Shown here piece after piece: positions 32,388-39,420 of a DNA stretch of 39,420 nucleotides. How positions within the stretch are numbered: position 1 is the stretch's first letter; each line of letters opens with the position of its first letter. The DNA comes from Bradyrhizobium centrolobii (lineage in GTDB: Bacteria > Pseudomonadota > Alphaproteobacteria > Rhizobiales > Xanthobacteraceae). The translations under genes were made by a program, and so were the position numbers. The notes under the pieces were generated by a model, which did no database searches, was not told the origin of the DNA, and saw only the letters and a program-made list of their open reading frames with translations. The stretch covers positions 1 to 39,420 of the forward strand of contig NZ_LUUB01000113.1 in NCBI RefSeq assembly GCF_001641635.1, read 5' to 3'.

Positions 32388-33026
32388 ATGGATCTTGCTT
32401 CTTTATCGAGTTCTCTGCTTCGTTTGATCCAAGTTCACGGAACTTGGATCATTTCTGTCGTTGTTGCGCTAGAAAGCGCCGGTGTGCCTCTTCCCGGAGA
32501 GACGATCCTTGTTGCTGCCGCTCTCCTGGCCGCCGCCAACAATCAGATTGATATCGCTGTCGTCGTAGCCGCGGCTGCAGCAGGTGCGATCGTGGGAGAC
32601 GGGATCGGATACACGGTGGGGCGCCGTTTCGGAATGCCGCTTCTTCGCAAATATGGGCGATACATTCGTCTCGATGAAAACCGATTGCTGATCGGTCGAT
32701 ATCTGTTCTTTCGATATGGGGCCGCGGTCGTATTTTTTGGTCGCTTTATAGCGGTGCTACGAATGTTTGCGGCTTTGCTTGCTGGAGCAAATTGCATGCC
32801 GGCGCGTCGCTTTTTCTTCTTCAACGTGACCGGCGGCATCTGCTGGGCATCTCTCTTCGGCTTCGGTGCATACGCTGTCGGGACCGAAATTTACAAGATT
32901 TCTGAAACGCTGAGCCTAGTGTCTCTAGGATTGTTTATTTGCGCCGGATTTGCGCTTTCGCGCATCATTCGGCGATATGAAATTGTGCTCCTTCGTCAAG
33001 CCGAGCGTGGGCTACCGGATCGCTAA
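32388..33026 (+). CDS. DedA family membrane protein
   Basis: A 212-aa inner-membrane protein of the DedA/SNARE-associated family, thought to act as lipid (undecaprenyl phosphate or phospholipid) transporters and needed for envelope homeostasis. The key VALESAGVPLPGETILVAAALLA (res about 25-47) and the GDGIGYTVGRRFG, FFGRFIAVLRMFAALLAG and GGICWASLFGFGAYAVG segments are in order. The Glu of PLPGE and the Arg residues of GRF...R are retained. ATG 32388 is chosen because the domain begins within 25 residues. The gene stands alone among small unknown genes. Confidence 0.9.
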   Translation: MDLASLSSSLLRLIQVHGTWIISVVVALESAGVPLPGETILVAAALLAAANNQIDIAVVVAAAAAGAIVGDGIGYTVGRRFGMPLLRKYGRYIRLDENRLLIGRYLFFRYGAAVVFFGRFIAVLRMFAALLAGANCMPARRFFFFNVTGGICWASLFGFGAYAVGTEIYKISETLSLVSLGLFICAGFALSRIIRRYEIVLLRQAERGLPDR

Positions 33027-33101
33027 ATCGAAATGACTGTTCGCTGTAGGCGGCTTGGCTTTACGCAGATCCGTTCTGTTTTCGACGGAGCGTATGGGCC
33101 G

Positions 33102-33221
33102 CCGCGACCACTTCCGCCGCAGCACGATGGCACCGCGGTGATCATGACCCACGATCTGGAACGAGTTTTTGCCGATATCGATGCCGATCGCGGCGCTCGT
33201 CGCGTTGGGTTTCTGAGACAT
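33102..33221 (-). pseudogene. IS110-family transposase, N-terminal relic
   Basis: From ATG 33221 about 40 codons read ATSAAIGIDIGKNSFQIVG, then GAIVLRRKWSRR, the start of an IS110 transposase with the first catalytic Asp. Similarity then stops and the frame ends without the rest of the RuvC-like or serine domains. Upstream, TAATGGGATGGTCC (reverse strand, 33286-33300) resembles the left end of the intact element at the start of the window. This is therefore the left end of a related but distinct element, cut off after about 200 bp. Confidence 0.8.
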
Positions 33222-33328
33222 GGCGCGCTCCTTGTCCTGAGGGCCCCTTGCCAGCTTCTCGTGCCGGCAGGGCCGGAGCACGGCCGGACCATCCCATTAG
33301 CGGACTCCGCCTAACCATTCGCATCGAT

Positions 33329-33556
33329 TTACGCAGCGCGTTCCTTGTCTGACTTTTCCTCGACAGTGGTCGCGGTTTCTTCCAACCCCTTTTCGTAATT
33401 GCCCGCGAACCTCTCAATGCTGTCGGCCCACATCCTCAGCATTGAGATCTGAAAGTGCATGATTGGCTTCAAGGCATTCATGCCTATTTCTGTCGCTGCG
33501 GCGACGCGCCTCTGTGGATCGCGCGCGAAACGGTTTTCGCTAATCTTATCTGCCAT
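33329..33556 (-). CDS. Small hypothetical protein, 75 aa, phasin-like helices
   Basis: AAGGAG six bases before ATG 33556 fixes the start. The product MADKISENRFARDPQRRVAA continues into a long amphipathic region (ALKPIMHFQISMLRMWADSIERFAGNYEKGLEE). This resembles the helices of short phasin-like proteins, but no phasin domain can be claimed. It is the last of three small minus-strand genes (33870-34055, 33586-33873, this one) with short gaps, so they are probably cotranscribed. Confidence 0.65.
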   Translation of the reverse strand: MADKISENRFARDPQRRVAAATEIGMNALKPIMHFQISMLRMWADSIERFAGNYEKGLEETATTVEEKSDKERAA

Positions 33557-33585
33557 GCTGTTCTCCTTCATTCTGGCGTTACGGC

Positions 33586-33873
33586 TTAAGGCTGAGTGTC
33601 GGGTTGTGCACGTCGTGATTCCAAACACTCAGCCAAAGCTCGATCTGCCGCGAGTCTCGCACCTCGGTCGTCATGCAATTCGTCCAGTTTTTTCAAGTAA
33701 ACGACTGCCGCCATTTGCAAGGGATCGAAATCGTATTCGCCGGTGTCACAAAGATTGGCGATGTAGCGATAGAGGGCGGAACGCCTGCTATCGTTCTCGC
33801 GGATACCGCTGTGGAGTAGCAAGTAGTTCCGCCATGCGAACGCGCACGCACCTTCCCTTGCCTGAGCAGTCAC
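33586..33873 (-). CDS. Small hypothetical protein, 95 aa, GTG start
   Basis: The GTG at 33873 has GGGAGG six bases upstream, and its GTGA overlaps the stop of the preceding gene, so this start is well supported. The protein is helical: an EGACAFAWRNYLLLHSGIRE opening, RRSALYRYIANLCDTGEYDF, and a LQMAAVVYLKKLDEL helix. It resembles unnamed short proteins of Bradyrhizobium. Function unknown. Confidence 0.65.
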   Translation of the reverse strand: MTAQAREGACAFAWRNYLLLHSGIRENDSRRSALYRYIANLCDTGEYDFDPLQMAAVVYLKKLDELHDDRGARLAADRALAECLESRRAQPDTQP

Positions 33874-34055
33874 GGGGCACCTCCCAAAAGCCAAAGAAAG
33901 ACTGACAAGCCGTTTGGTTCCGTGAATTTCTCGGGCGTAATGCTGTTCCGTAGCTGCGCTGCAAGATATTTGCGGGCGACATCGGTGCGGCGGTCGGCGA
34001 CGCCCATGACGCAATCGGTCACGCTGTTGGCTGTTCGGGCTTGCCGGATGACCAT
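33870..34055 (-). CDS. Small hypothetical protein, 61 aa
   Basis: It starts at ATG 34055 with AGGGAA upstream and ends in the GTGA overlap with the next gene. The product reads MVIRQARTANSVTDCVMGVA, then an Asp/Arg-rich helix and a hydrophobic C-terminus (LSVFLWLLGGAP). No family is recognised. Coupling to the following gene is the best evidence that it is real. Confidence 0.5.
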   Translation of the reverse strand: MVIRQARTANSVTDCVMGVADRRTDVARKYLAAQLRNSITPEKFTEPNGLSVFLWLLGGAP

Positions 34056-34299
34056 GCGTGTTCCCTGGAAGATGAGACTGCAGAACGGGCGCGACTTCCG
34101 GTTCCGGCCCTGAGCTGAACAGCGCAAGAACCGCAGCCGCGCCGGCAGCCTGCGGGAGCCGGACGCCACAGGATCATTGGGCCGACCGCCGCTGTTTCCC
34201 CTGTGTCGACCAATCGCGCTTGGTACCCGACCTAGCAAGCAAGCCGGTTCCCGACATCAACAATCACATCGTGACGCGGTAACGAAGTCGCCTTAGCAC

Positions 34300-35577
34300 C
34301 TAGCTGGTGCGCGTCTCCTTTGGAGTTTGAGTTTCCTCGTTGGTTTGCTTGAGCATTGCTTTAAGTTCTTCTTCGAGCGATCGCGGCGAAATTCCGAGTA
34401 GACCAAATCCCGGCCGGCTGCCTGAGGCCGTCGTGTCGATCTGCATAAGCTCAACCTGATTGCGCGTGAGCGGCGGGCGCGGCAGGATTTCAGCGAGGCC
34501 GGCGGCGGCATTCCAGAAAGCAAAGGGTATTCGCACCAGCATTGGCCGCAATCCAGCTGTGCGCGCAATGGTCCGCAACAGCTCCTCGTATGAGTAAACG
34601 CGCGGGCCGGCCAGCTCGTAGATCGGATACGGTCTTTGCGTTTGCCGTAGGACTTGTGCGATCGCCGCGGCGACGTCGTCTACATGTACCGGCTGAAGCC
34701 TTGTCCTGCCATCGCCGAATAGCGGATAAGCCGGCAAGGTCCGAAGCAACCCAAGAATTGTCGTGAGAAAGACGTCGTCCGGCGCGAACATTACCGCAGA
34801 GCGGATAACGGCTGCGCCAGGGAATGTGGCTTGCACGGCCGCCTCGCCCTCGCCGCGACTGCGAATATAGGGTGAAGACGATGCGGGGTCCGCACCTATT
34901 CCTGACAGGTGCACAAACCGTTTGATACCGGCCTGCCGCGCCACTCTGGCGATCCTAGCGGCCGCTTCGACGTGCACCGAATGAAATGTGTCGCCTCCAT
35001 GCTCGGCGTAAAGACTGATCGCGTTGATAACGCCGTCGGTCCCCATAACAGCGGCCTCTATGGAGCGCTCGTCATGTGCATCAGCGATGACGTGTTCCAC
35101 GTTGTCGCCCTCGGCCGGCGCGAGATGCCGCGAGGCTGCGCGCACCATTACGGCGGACTCGCTCAAATGGCGCACGACGCGACGACCAACAAACCCAGTC
35201 CCACCAAACACGGTGACCCGGTTCATTCTCCGGTCCATCGCGCGACCTTGTGCGACGTTCTGTATTGATCCGCCGAGCGACGCGCGCACTGTCTCGGCGG
35301 CCTCCGCCGGCGAACTGCCTTGGTTGAGATGATGGGAGATCACATCGATCAAGATTTGCACTGCAGGGCCGACTGCTTGCCACTCCTTCTTGACTTGATC
35401 AATCAGCGGCTGCGCTTCATTATAGAGCGTTTCCGCCTGTTCGATGATTGGATGTGCCTGATTGAGAAGATCGATCAGCGCTTTGGTTGCCGGCAATGAC
35501 CGCTCAATTTGTTCAAGCTGCGCATCGCTGAGACCGGATACGTGACCAATGACTTCAAGGAGCAAGTGTTTCAGCAT
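34300..35577 (-). CDS. NDUFA9-like atypical SDR with extra helical N-terminus
   Basis: A 425-aa protein. Residues 119-425 form an atypical SDR of the complex I NDUFA9-like group: GGTGFVG at 125-131, IKRFVHLSGIGADPASSSPY, an R-x-G-E-x-x segment and LQPVHVDDVAAAI. Relatives are about 300 aa and lack the first ~113 residues seen here. Those residues are mainly helical (LSDAQLEQIERSLPATKALID, then repeated AHPIIEQAETLYNEAQPLID-type helices). An internal ATG at 35238 with AAGG upstream would give the usual short form, so either a fusion or two products are possible. The function is unknown; it may bind NAD(P)H and a lipid or quinone-like ligand. Confidence 0.8.
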   Translation of the reverse strand: MLKHLLLEVIGHVSGLSDAQLEQIERSLPATKALIDLLNQAHPIIEQAETLYNEAQPLIDQVKKEWQAVGPAVQILIDVISHHLNQGSSPAEAAETVRASLGGSIQNVAQGRAMDRRMNRVTVFGGTGFVGRRVVRHLSESAVMVRAASRHLAPAEGDNVEHVIADAHDERSIEAAVMGTDGVINAISLYAEHGGDTFHSVHVEAAARIARVARQAGIKRFVHLSGIGADPASSSPYIRSRGEGEAAVQATFPGAAVIRSAVMFAPDDVFLTTILGLLRTLPAYPLFGDGRTRLQPVHVDDVAAAIAQVLRQTQRPYPIYELAGPRVYSYEELLRTIARTAGLRPMLVRIPFAFWNAAAGLAEILPRPPLTRNQVELMQIDTTASGSRPGFGLLGISPRSLEEELKAMLKQTNEETQTPKETRTS

Positions 35578-35798
35578 AGCTCAACCTTGCTGGTAGCGGC
35601 ACAACAACTCAGGGCAACCAAGCGAAAGTGGGCACGGGCTCGGGGGGTGTCAGTTGCTATGTGATCCGACAGCGTCCGATCGCCACCCCCTTTGAGCTTG
35701 GGACAATCTGGCTGATATTTAGTCTCACATCAATTGTGTCCAGCATCTGGATGCCATGGGAAAGGCCTATCTGAACCGGGCAGATCTGGAGAAGGCCG

Positions 35799-36130
35799 TT
35801 AGCGTTCCAGGCGTCCGCCCTCGGTTGTGAGTCGAACGGGCCACGTCTGATGCGAGATATTCTTGACGACGGTGTAACTTTGCAGACCTTCGATGCCGCC
35901 TTCGCGGCCATAGCCGCTGTCCTTCACGCCTCCGAACGGCGTCTCAGCGATCGAAGCGACGAAATGGTTGATCGAAAGATTTCCGCACTCGATATTGGCC
36001 ATCATCGTGGAGAGGTAATCGGAATCGCGAGTGAAGCCGTAGGCCGCCAAGCCGAATGGCAGGCTGTTGGCCCGCCGAATGGCTTCCTCCAGAGAGGAGA
36101 AAGGACTCACCGGGGCGAGCGGACCGAACG
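35799..36130 (-). pseudogene. Aldehyde dehydrogenase, C-terminal fragment
   Basis: About 110 codons match the end of NAD(P)-dependent aldehyde dehydrogenases of the succinate-semialdehyde type: FGPLAPVSPFSSLEEAIRRAN, YGFTRDSDYLST, SINHFVASIAETPFGGVKDSGYGREGG and a final YTVVKNIS. The catalytic Cys and Glu and the cofactor domain are missing. The homology stops sharply at about 36130, where IclR sequence on the other strand begins. Confidence 0.85.
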
Positions 36131-36678
36131 GTTGCCGCTTGGCTTACGAGATAGGACTTGCGGCTTCCGAGCGGCTCAATCTGGCTCAGCTCTGCAAGCC
36201 GGCCCTGACTCGCATAGCTGAAGAAACTGGCGACACCGTCTTCTTGATGGTGCGAAGCGGCGACGACTGCATCTGCGCGGATCGGGCAATGGGCTCCTAT
36301 CCCATCAAGACCTTCGTGGTCGACGTGGGAACGTGCCGCCCCCTTGGCATCGGCGCGGGCAGCCTGGCCATCCTGAGCGCGTTGCCGGAAGACGTCGCCG
36401 ATCAGGTGATCGACCGGAACGCGTCGCGAATAGCCGAATACGAAGATATGCCGCTGGCGCGATTGCGCGACACGACGGTGCAGGCCCGCCGAGTCGGACA
36501 CGTTGCAACGGACGTCGTAAGGGTGGCGGGGGTACGCGCGGTCAGAGTCGCGGTAGTCGCGGCAAGCGGTCGACCGGTTGCAGCTATGAGCATCGCAGCC
36601 ATCGCCTCCCGCATGACGCCTGATCGCGAAAAGGACCTCTCCAATGATATCAATAGCTTGTCGGCCGTTTCCAAATGA
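36130..36678 (+). pseudogene. IclR-family regulator, effector-domain fragment
   Basis: About 180 codons match the C-terminal IclR effector domain: RLAYEIGLAASERLNLAQLC, RIAEETGDTVFLMVRSGDDCICADR, and GTCRPLGIGAGSLAILSALPE. The N-terminal winged helix-turn-helix is absent. An in-frame start upstream at 36067 would fall inside the opposing aldehyde dehydrogenase sequence and is not real. The last ~60 residues are somewhat unlike the family. It cannot bind DNA by itself. The junction with the aldehyde dehydrogenase fragment indicates a deletion or inversion. Confidence 0.8.
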
Positions 36679-37051
36679 AACGGCAGAGGATTAGTGTAGG
36701 CAAAAATGCGAAGGCAAGGCGCGCCTCCGACCACCAATATCGATGCTCATTCCGGGCGACCATCTGAGTGCCCGGAGCGTTGCCCTCCAAAGGCAAAAAC
36801 CGCGAGGCGAGAGGTTTAGGAACGAGCAAGGCTTGGGCCGCGTTGCTGGTCCAATGCCCATTTGGGTCGGAGTGAGTTGCACAGTTCTGCAACAGTTCTC
36901 TAGCGGGAAGTCGGTCGGCCGTGCCCCGCTTGCGGCGCCAATTGCTCACGAGTTCTGTGCGGCGCCTAGGGTTCGCTAAGTCGGTGAACTCGCTAAGTCG
37001 GTGAAGCTACGCCGGCCACGGACCCGCCGACGCCGCAACCGTGAGTTCGCC
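36679..37051. other. Intergenic stretch before nuoD
   Basis: About 370 bp. The only clear structure is a tandem 17-bp repeat at 36973-37006. No gene or sure promoter is seen. Confidence 0.4.
36973..37006 (+). repeat. Tandem 17-bp repeat upstream of nuoD
   Basis: TCGCTAAGTCGGTGAA(C/G) occurs twice back to back (36973-36989 and 36990-37006), differing only in the last base. It ends 45 bp before the nuoD start and could be a regulator site or a small duplication. Confidence 0.75.
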
Positions 37052-38242
37052 ATGGCGGAAGAAGGCCTTCGCAATTTCACCATCAATTTTGGTCCCCAAC
37101 ATCCTGCGGCCCACGGCGTGCTTCGCCTAGTGCTGGAACTTGATGGCGAGGTGGTCCGTCGCGTCGATCCTCACATCGGCCTGCTCCATCGCGGGACCGA
37201 AAAACTGATTGAACACAAGACCTATTTGCAGGCAATCGGGTATTTCGACCGGCTCGACTATGTTGCGCCGATGAACCAGGAACATGCGTTCTGCCTCGCA
37301 GCCGAAAAGCTGCTCGGCATCGAAGCGCCGCGACGCGGTCAATTGATTCGCGTGCTGTTCTGTGAAATTGGACGTCTGCTCTCGCATCTTCTCAACATCA
37401 CAACCCAGGCGATGGATGTTGGTGCACTCACCCCACCGCTGTGGGGATTCGAGGAACGTGAGAAGCTGATGGTGTTTTATGAACGCGCGTCCGGTGCGCG
37501 CATGCACGCAAATTATTTCCGTATCGGCGGCGTGCATCAAGACCTGCCACCCAAGCTGATTGACGACATTGAAGCCTTTTGCGATCCGTTCCTGCGTGTA
37601 GTGGACGATCTGGATGGGCTGCTGACAGACAACCGCATCTTCAAGCAGCGCAATGTCGACGTTGGGAGGGTTACGCTGAAAGAGGCCTGGGAATGGGGCT
37701 TTTCCGGCGTCATGGTGCGTGGCTCGGGCGCCGCCTGGGACCTTCGCAAGGCACAGCCCTATGAGTGCTATCCGGAAATGGATTTCGACATTCCGATCGG
37801 TAAAAATGGCGACTGCTATGACCGCTATCTGGTCCGCATGGAAGAAATGCGTCAGTCGGTGCGCATCATGAGACAGTGCGTCTCCAAGCTCCGCGCTCCC
37901 GACGGGCAGGGTCCGGTGGCGATACAAGACAACAAGATCTTCCCCCCGCGCCGCGGAGAGATGAAGCGCTCGATGGAAGCCTTGATCCACCACTTCAAGC
38001 TTTACACGGAAGGCGTTCGCGTGCCAGCCGGCGAGGTCTATGCTGCAGTGGAAGCCCCCAAGGGCGAGTTCGGTGTCTACCTGGTCTCCGATGGCACGAA
38101 CCAACCCTATAAGTGCAAGATCCGGGCGCCATCGTTCGCACATCTGCAAGCAATGGATTTGCTCAGCCGCGGCCATTTGCTGGCGGACGTCTCGGCGATC
38201 ATCGGTTCGCTGGACATCGTCTTTGGGGAGATCGATCGATAA
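37052..38242 (+). CDS. nuoD: NADH-quinone oxidoreductase subunit D (orphan copy)
   Basis: A 396-aa 49-kDa-type subunit of respiratory complex I, full length. NFTINFGPQHPAAHGVLRL (res 8-26) is the family signature. RVDPHIGLLHRGTEKLIE, LDYVAPMNQEHAF and GFSGVMVRGSGAAWDLR form the quinone-site half, and DLLSRGHLLADVSAIIGSLDIVFGEIDR is the usual C-terminus. The conserved His and Tyr near the quinone site (in PQHPAAHG and FDRLDYVAP) are present. It normally sits in a nuoA-N operon, but here no other nuo gene lies on either side. It is therefore probably a second copy. No strong ribosome-binding site is seen before ATG 37052. Confidence 0.92.
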   Translation: MAEEGLRNFTINFGPQHPAAHGVLRLVLELDGEVVRRVDPHIGLLHRGTEKLIEHKTYLQAIGYFDRLDYVAPMNQEHAFCLAAEKLLGIEAPRRGQLIRVLFCEIGRLLSHLLNITTQAMDVGALTPPLWGFEEREKLMVFYERASGARMHANYFRIGGVHQDLPPKLIDDIEAFCDPFLRVVDDLDGLLTDNRIFKQRNVDVGRVTLKEAWEWGFSGVMVRGSGAAWDLRKAQPYECYPEMDFDIPIGKNGDCYDRYLVRMEEMRQSVRIMRQCVSKLRAPDGQGPVAIQDNKIFPPRRGEMKRSMEALIHHFKLYTEGVRVPAGEVYAAVEAPKGEFGVYLVSDGTNQPYKCKIRAPSFAHLQAMDLLSRGHLLADVSAIIGSLDIVFGEIDR

Positions 38243-38406
38243 GGGGCGCGAAAAGGACCCTGCGCGCAGATCCAAGTCGACGAGCAACGAGTCACCTAGC
38301 CGTTGTCAAAGCCAAACCTGGGAAGTCTTCCGGCGCGAGAGATGGGGCATTGGGCTCGATGGCTTGAGCGGTCGTGCCGCAGCCCCGATCGCCGCGCAGG
38401 TGTGCT

Positions 38407-39420
38407 CTACTGAGCGGTAAGCTGGCCCAGCGTTACGGTCAATGCTCTCTGTTCTTTGTTCCGAACCATGGAGAGCTCGATTGAAGAGCTTGGCGCCGCC
38501 GCATGGACTTTCTTGGTGAGCTCGTTTGCGCTCTTGATGGGCTCGCCGCCGATCGACGTGATCACATCCCCGCTCTTTAATCCGGCCTTCGCGGCTGGAC
38601 CGCTGGCTTGAACACCGATGACGATGGCGCCGCGAAGATTGTTTGCGCCGATACTTTCGGCGATGTCGGGGGTCACCGATTGAACTTCCGCTCCCATCCA
38701 CCCTCGCGTGACCGCGCCCTTGTCCTTCAGTTGCGGGATCACCGCATTCACCGTGTCTGCGGGAATCGCAAAAGCCACACCGACCGAGCCGCCCGAGGGC
38801 GAAAGAATCATGCTGTTCACACCGATGACGTTGCCATGCGTGTTGAGGCTCGGCCCGCCCGAATCGCCGCGGTTGATCGGCGCATCTATCTGAATGAAGT
38901 CGTCCGAAGACCCCATCCCCAGGTCGCGCGCACGCGCTGAAACGATACCCGCGGTGACAGTATTTCCGAGCCCGAACGAATTGCCTACCGTAAGCACCCA
39001 ATCGCCGGTGCGTGGTGGTTGATCGGCCAGCTTCAAATAGGCGAAGTCCGTGCGCCCATCGACCTTGAGCAGGGCGAGATCACTCAGCGGGTCCTTGCCG
39101 ACGATCTTGGCTGGGTAGATTTTGTCCTCATTCGTACGGATCTCGGCCGTATCGCTGCCTGCCACGATATCGTTGTTCGTCACCGCATAACCGTCCGGGG
39201 AGATGAAGAAACCCGAGCCGATCGAGATCATGTCCCCGGATTTCGGCGCAACGCCCGGACCGTGCGGTTCGGACCTTGGAACAGCCCTTCTTGGAGTGTC
39301 TTGATCGGGCGCCCCATCAGGTCCGGACGATGGGCCGGATTCCTCGTCTGCCGCGGCCGCCTTGGCACTGACCCCAACCACAGCCGGTCCGGCCTTTTCG
39401 GCAAGATCGGCGAACCTTCC
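38407..39420 (-). CDS. HtrA/DegP-like S1C protease, partial, catalytic His replaced
   Basis: The 5' part lies beyond the right edge; the frame is open to 39420 and reads FADLAEKAGPAVVGVSAKA there, the normal start of the protease domain. It has a trypsin-like domain and one C-terminal PDZ domain (RGWMGAEVQSVTPDIAESIG, GLKSGDVITSIGGEPI). The catalytic Ser is present in RGDSGGP and the Asp in DPLSDLALL. In the position of the His of the usual VTNNHVV, this protein has VTNND, codon 39169-39171 (GAT instead of CAT). Between the first strand and the catalytic core is a Pro/Gly/Asp-rich low-complexity stretch. Without His it is unlikely to cut peptides, and may act as a chaperone or binding protein. 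Confidence 0.88.
   Translation of the reverse strand, partial: GRFADLAEKAGPAVVGVSAKAAAADEESGPSSGPDGAPDQDTPRRAVPRSEPHGPGVAPKSGDMISIGSGFFISPDGYAVTNNDIVAGSDTAEIRTNEDKIYPAKIVGKDPLSDLALLKVDGRTDFAYLKLADQPPRTGDWVLTVGNSFGLGNTVTAGIVSARARDLGMGSSDDFIQIDAPINRGDSGGPSLNTHGNVIGVNSMILSPSGGSVGVAFAIPADTVNAVIPQLKDKGAVTRGWMGAEVQSVTPDIAESIGANNLRGAIVIGVQASGPAAKAGLKSGDVITSIGGEPIKSANELTKKVHAAAPSSSIELSMVRNKEQRALTVTLGQLTAQ

Noticed and set aside
36973..37006. Phage or island attachment site
   Set aside because: Only a local tandem duplication; no integrase or tRNA gene is nearby.

Overview
The window is GC-rich DNA that looks like an alphaproteobacterium of the Bradyrhizobium/Rhodopseudomonas type. This is inferred from codon choice, the GntR/FCD, POPT-type ABC and CaiB/CitE families, a rhizobial-type NuoD, and many tiny lineage-type proteins. 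It reads as an accessory, much-rearranged stretch: metabolic operons separated by insertion-sequence (IS) debris, broken genes and a field of very small genes. No rRNA, tRNA or CRISPR array was found.

Layout. (1) 1-3010 is an IS cluster. An apparently complete IS110-family element with a perfect 15-bp subterminal inverted repeat (IS1111-group architecture) has cut an M20 amidohydrolase gene; a frameshifted IS630 element and an IS5-type relic follow. (2) 3433-8361 holds a patatin-like lipase next to acetoacetate decarboxylase, two SDR-type genes (one lacking the catalytic Tyr) and a DUF72 gene. (3) 8370-12593 has gene relics, then a coupled operon of sodium:solute symporter, BNR/sialidase-like protein and SDR. 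(4) 12687-15669 has copC-copD on the minus strand, a possible HipA relic and a RidA protein. (5) 15823-22685 is a tightly overlapping minus-strand operon: substrate-binding protein, fused double permease, ATPase, class III CoA-transferase and CitE-like lyase. A divergent GntR regulator faces it across a 12-bp palindrome. It reads as a self-contained import, CoA-activation and C-C cleavage route for an organic acid. (6) 23074-27647 is a sugar ABC importer (binding protein and two permeases, no ATPase) with a GH51 alpha-L-arabinofuranosidase, so probably arabinoside uptake and hydrolysis.

(7) 27946-34055 is an archipelago of small genes (about 50-180 aa) mixed with GC-rich stem-loops and two short repeat families, plus a DedA membrane protein and an IS110 relic. 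(8) 34300-39420 has a NDUFA9-like protein with an extra helical N-terminus, a junction where a broken aldehyde dehydrogenase meets a broken IclR regulator, an orphan nuoD, and an HtrA-type protease gene running off the right edge whose catalytic His is replaced by Asp.

Most interesting: the IS1111-type element with its candidate guide-RNA end, the transporter/CoA-transferase/lyase operon, the small-gene/hairpin archipelago, and the two enzymes with changed catalytic residues. All functional calls come from reading motifs by eye; no database search was run.
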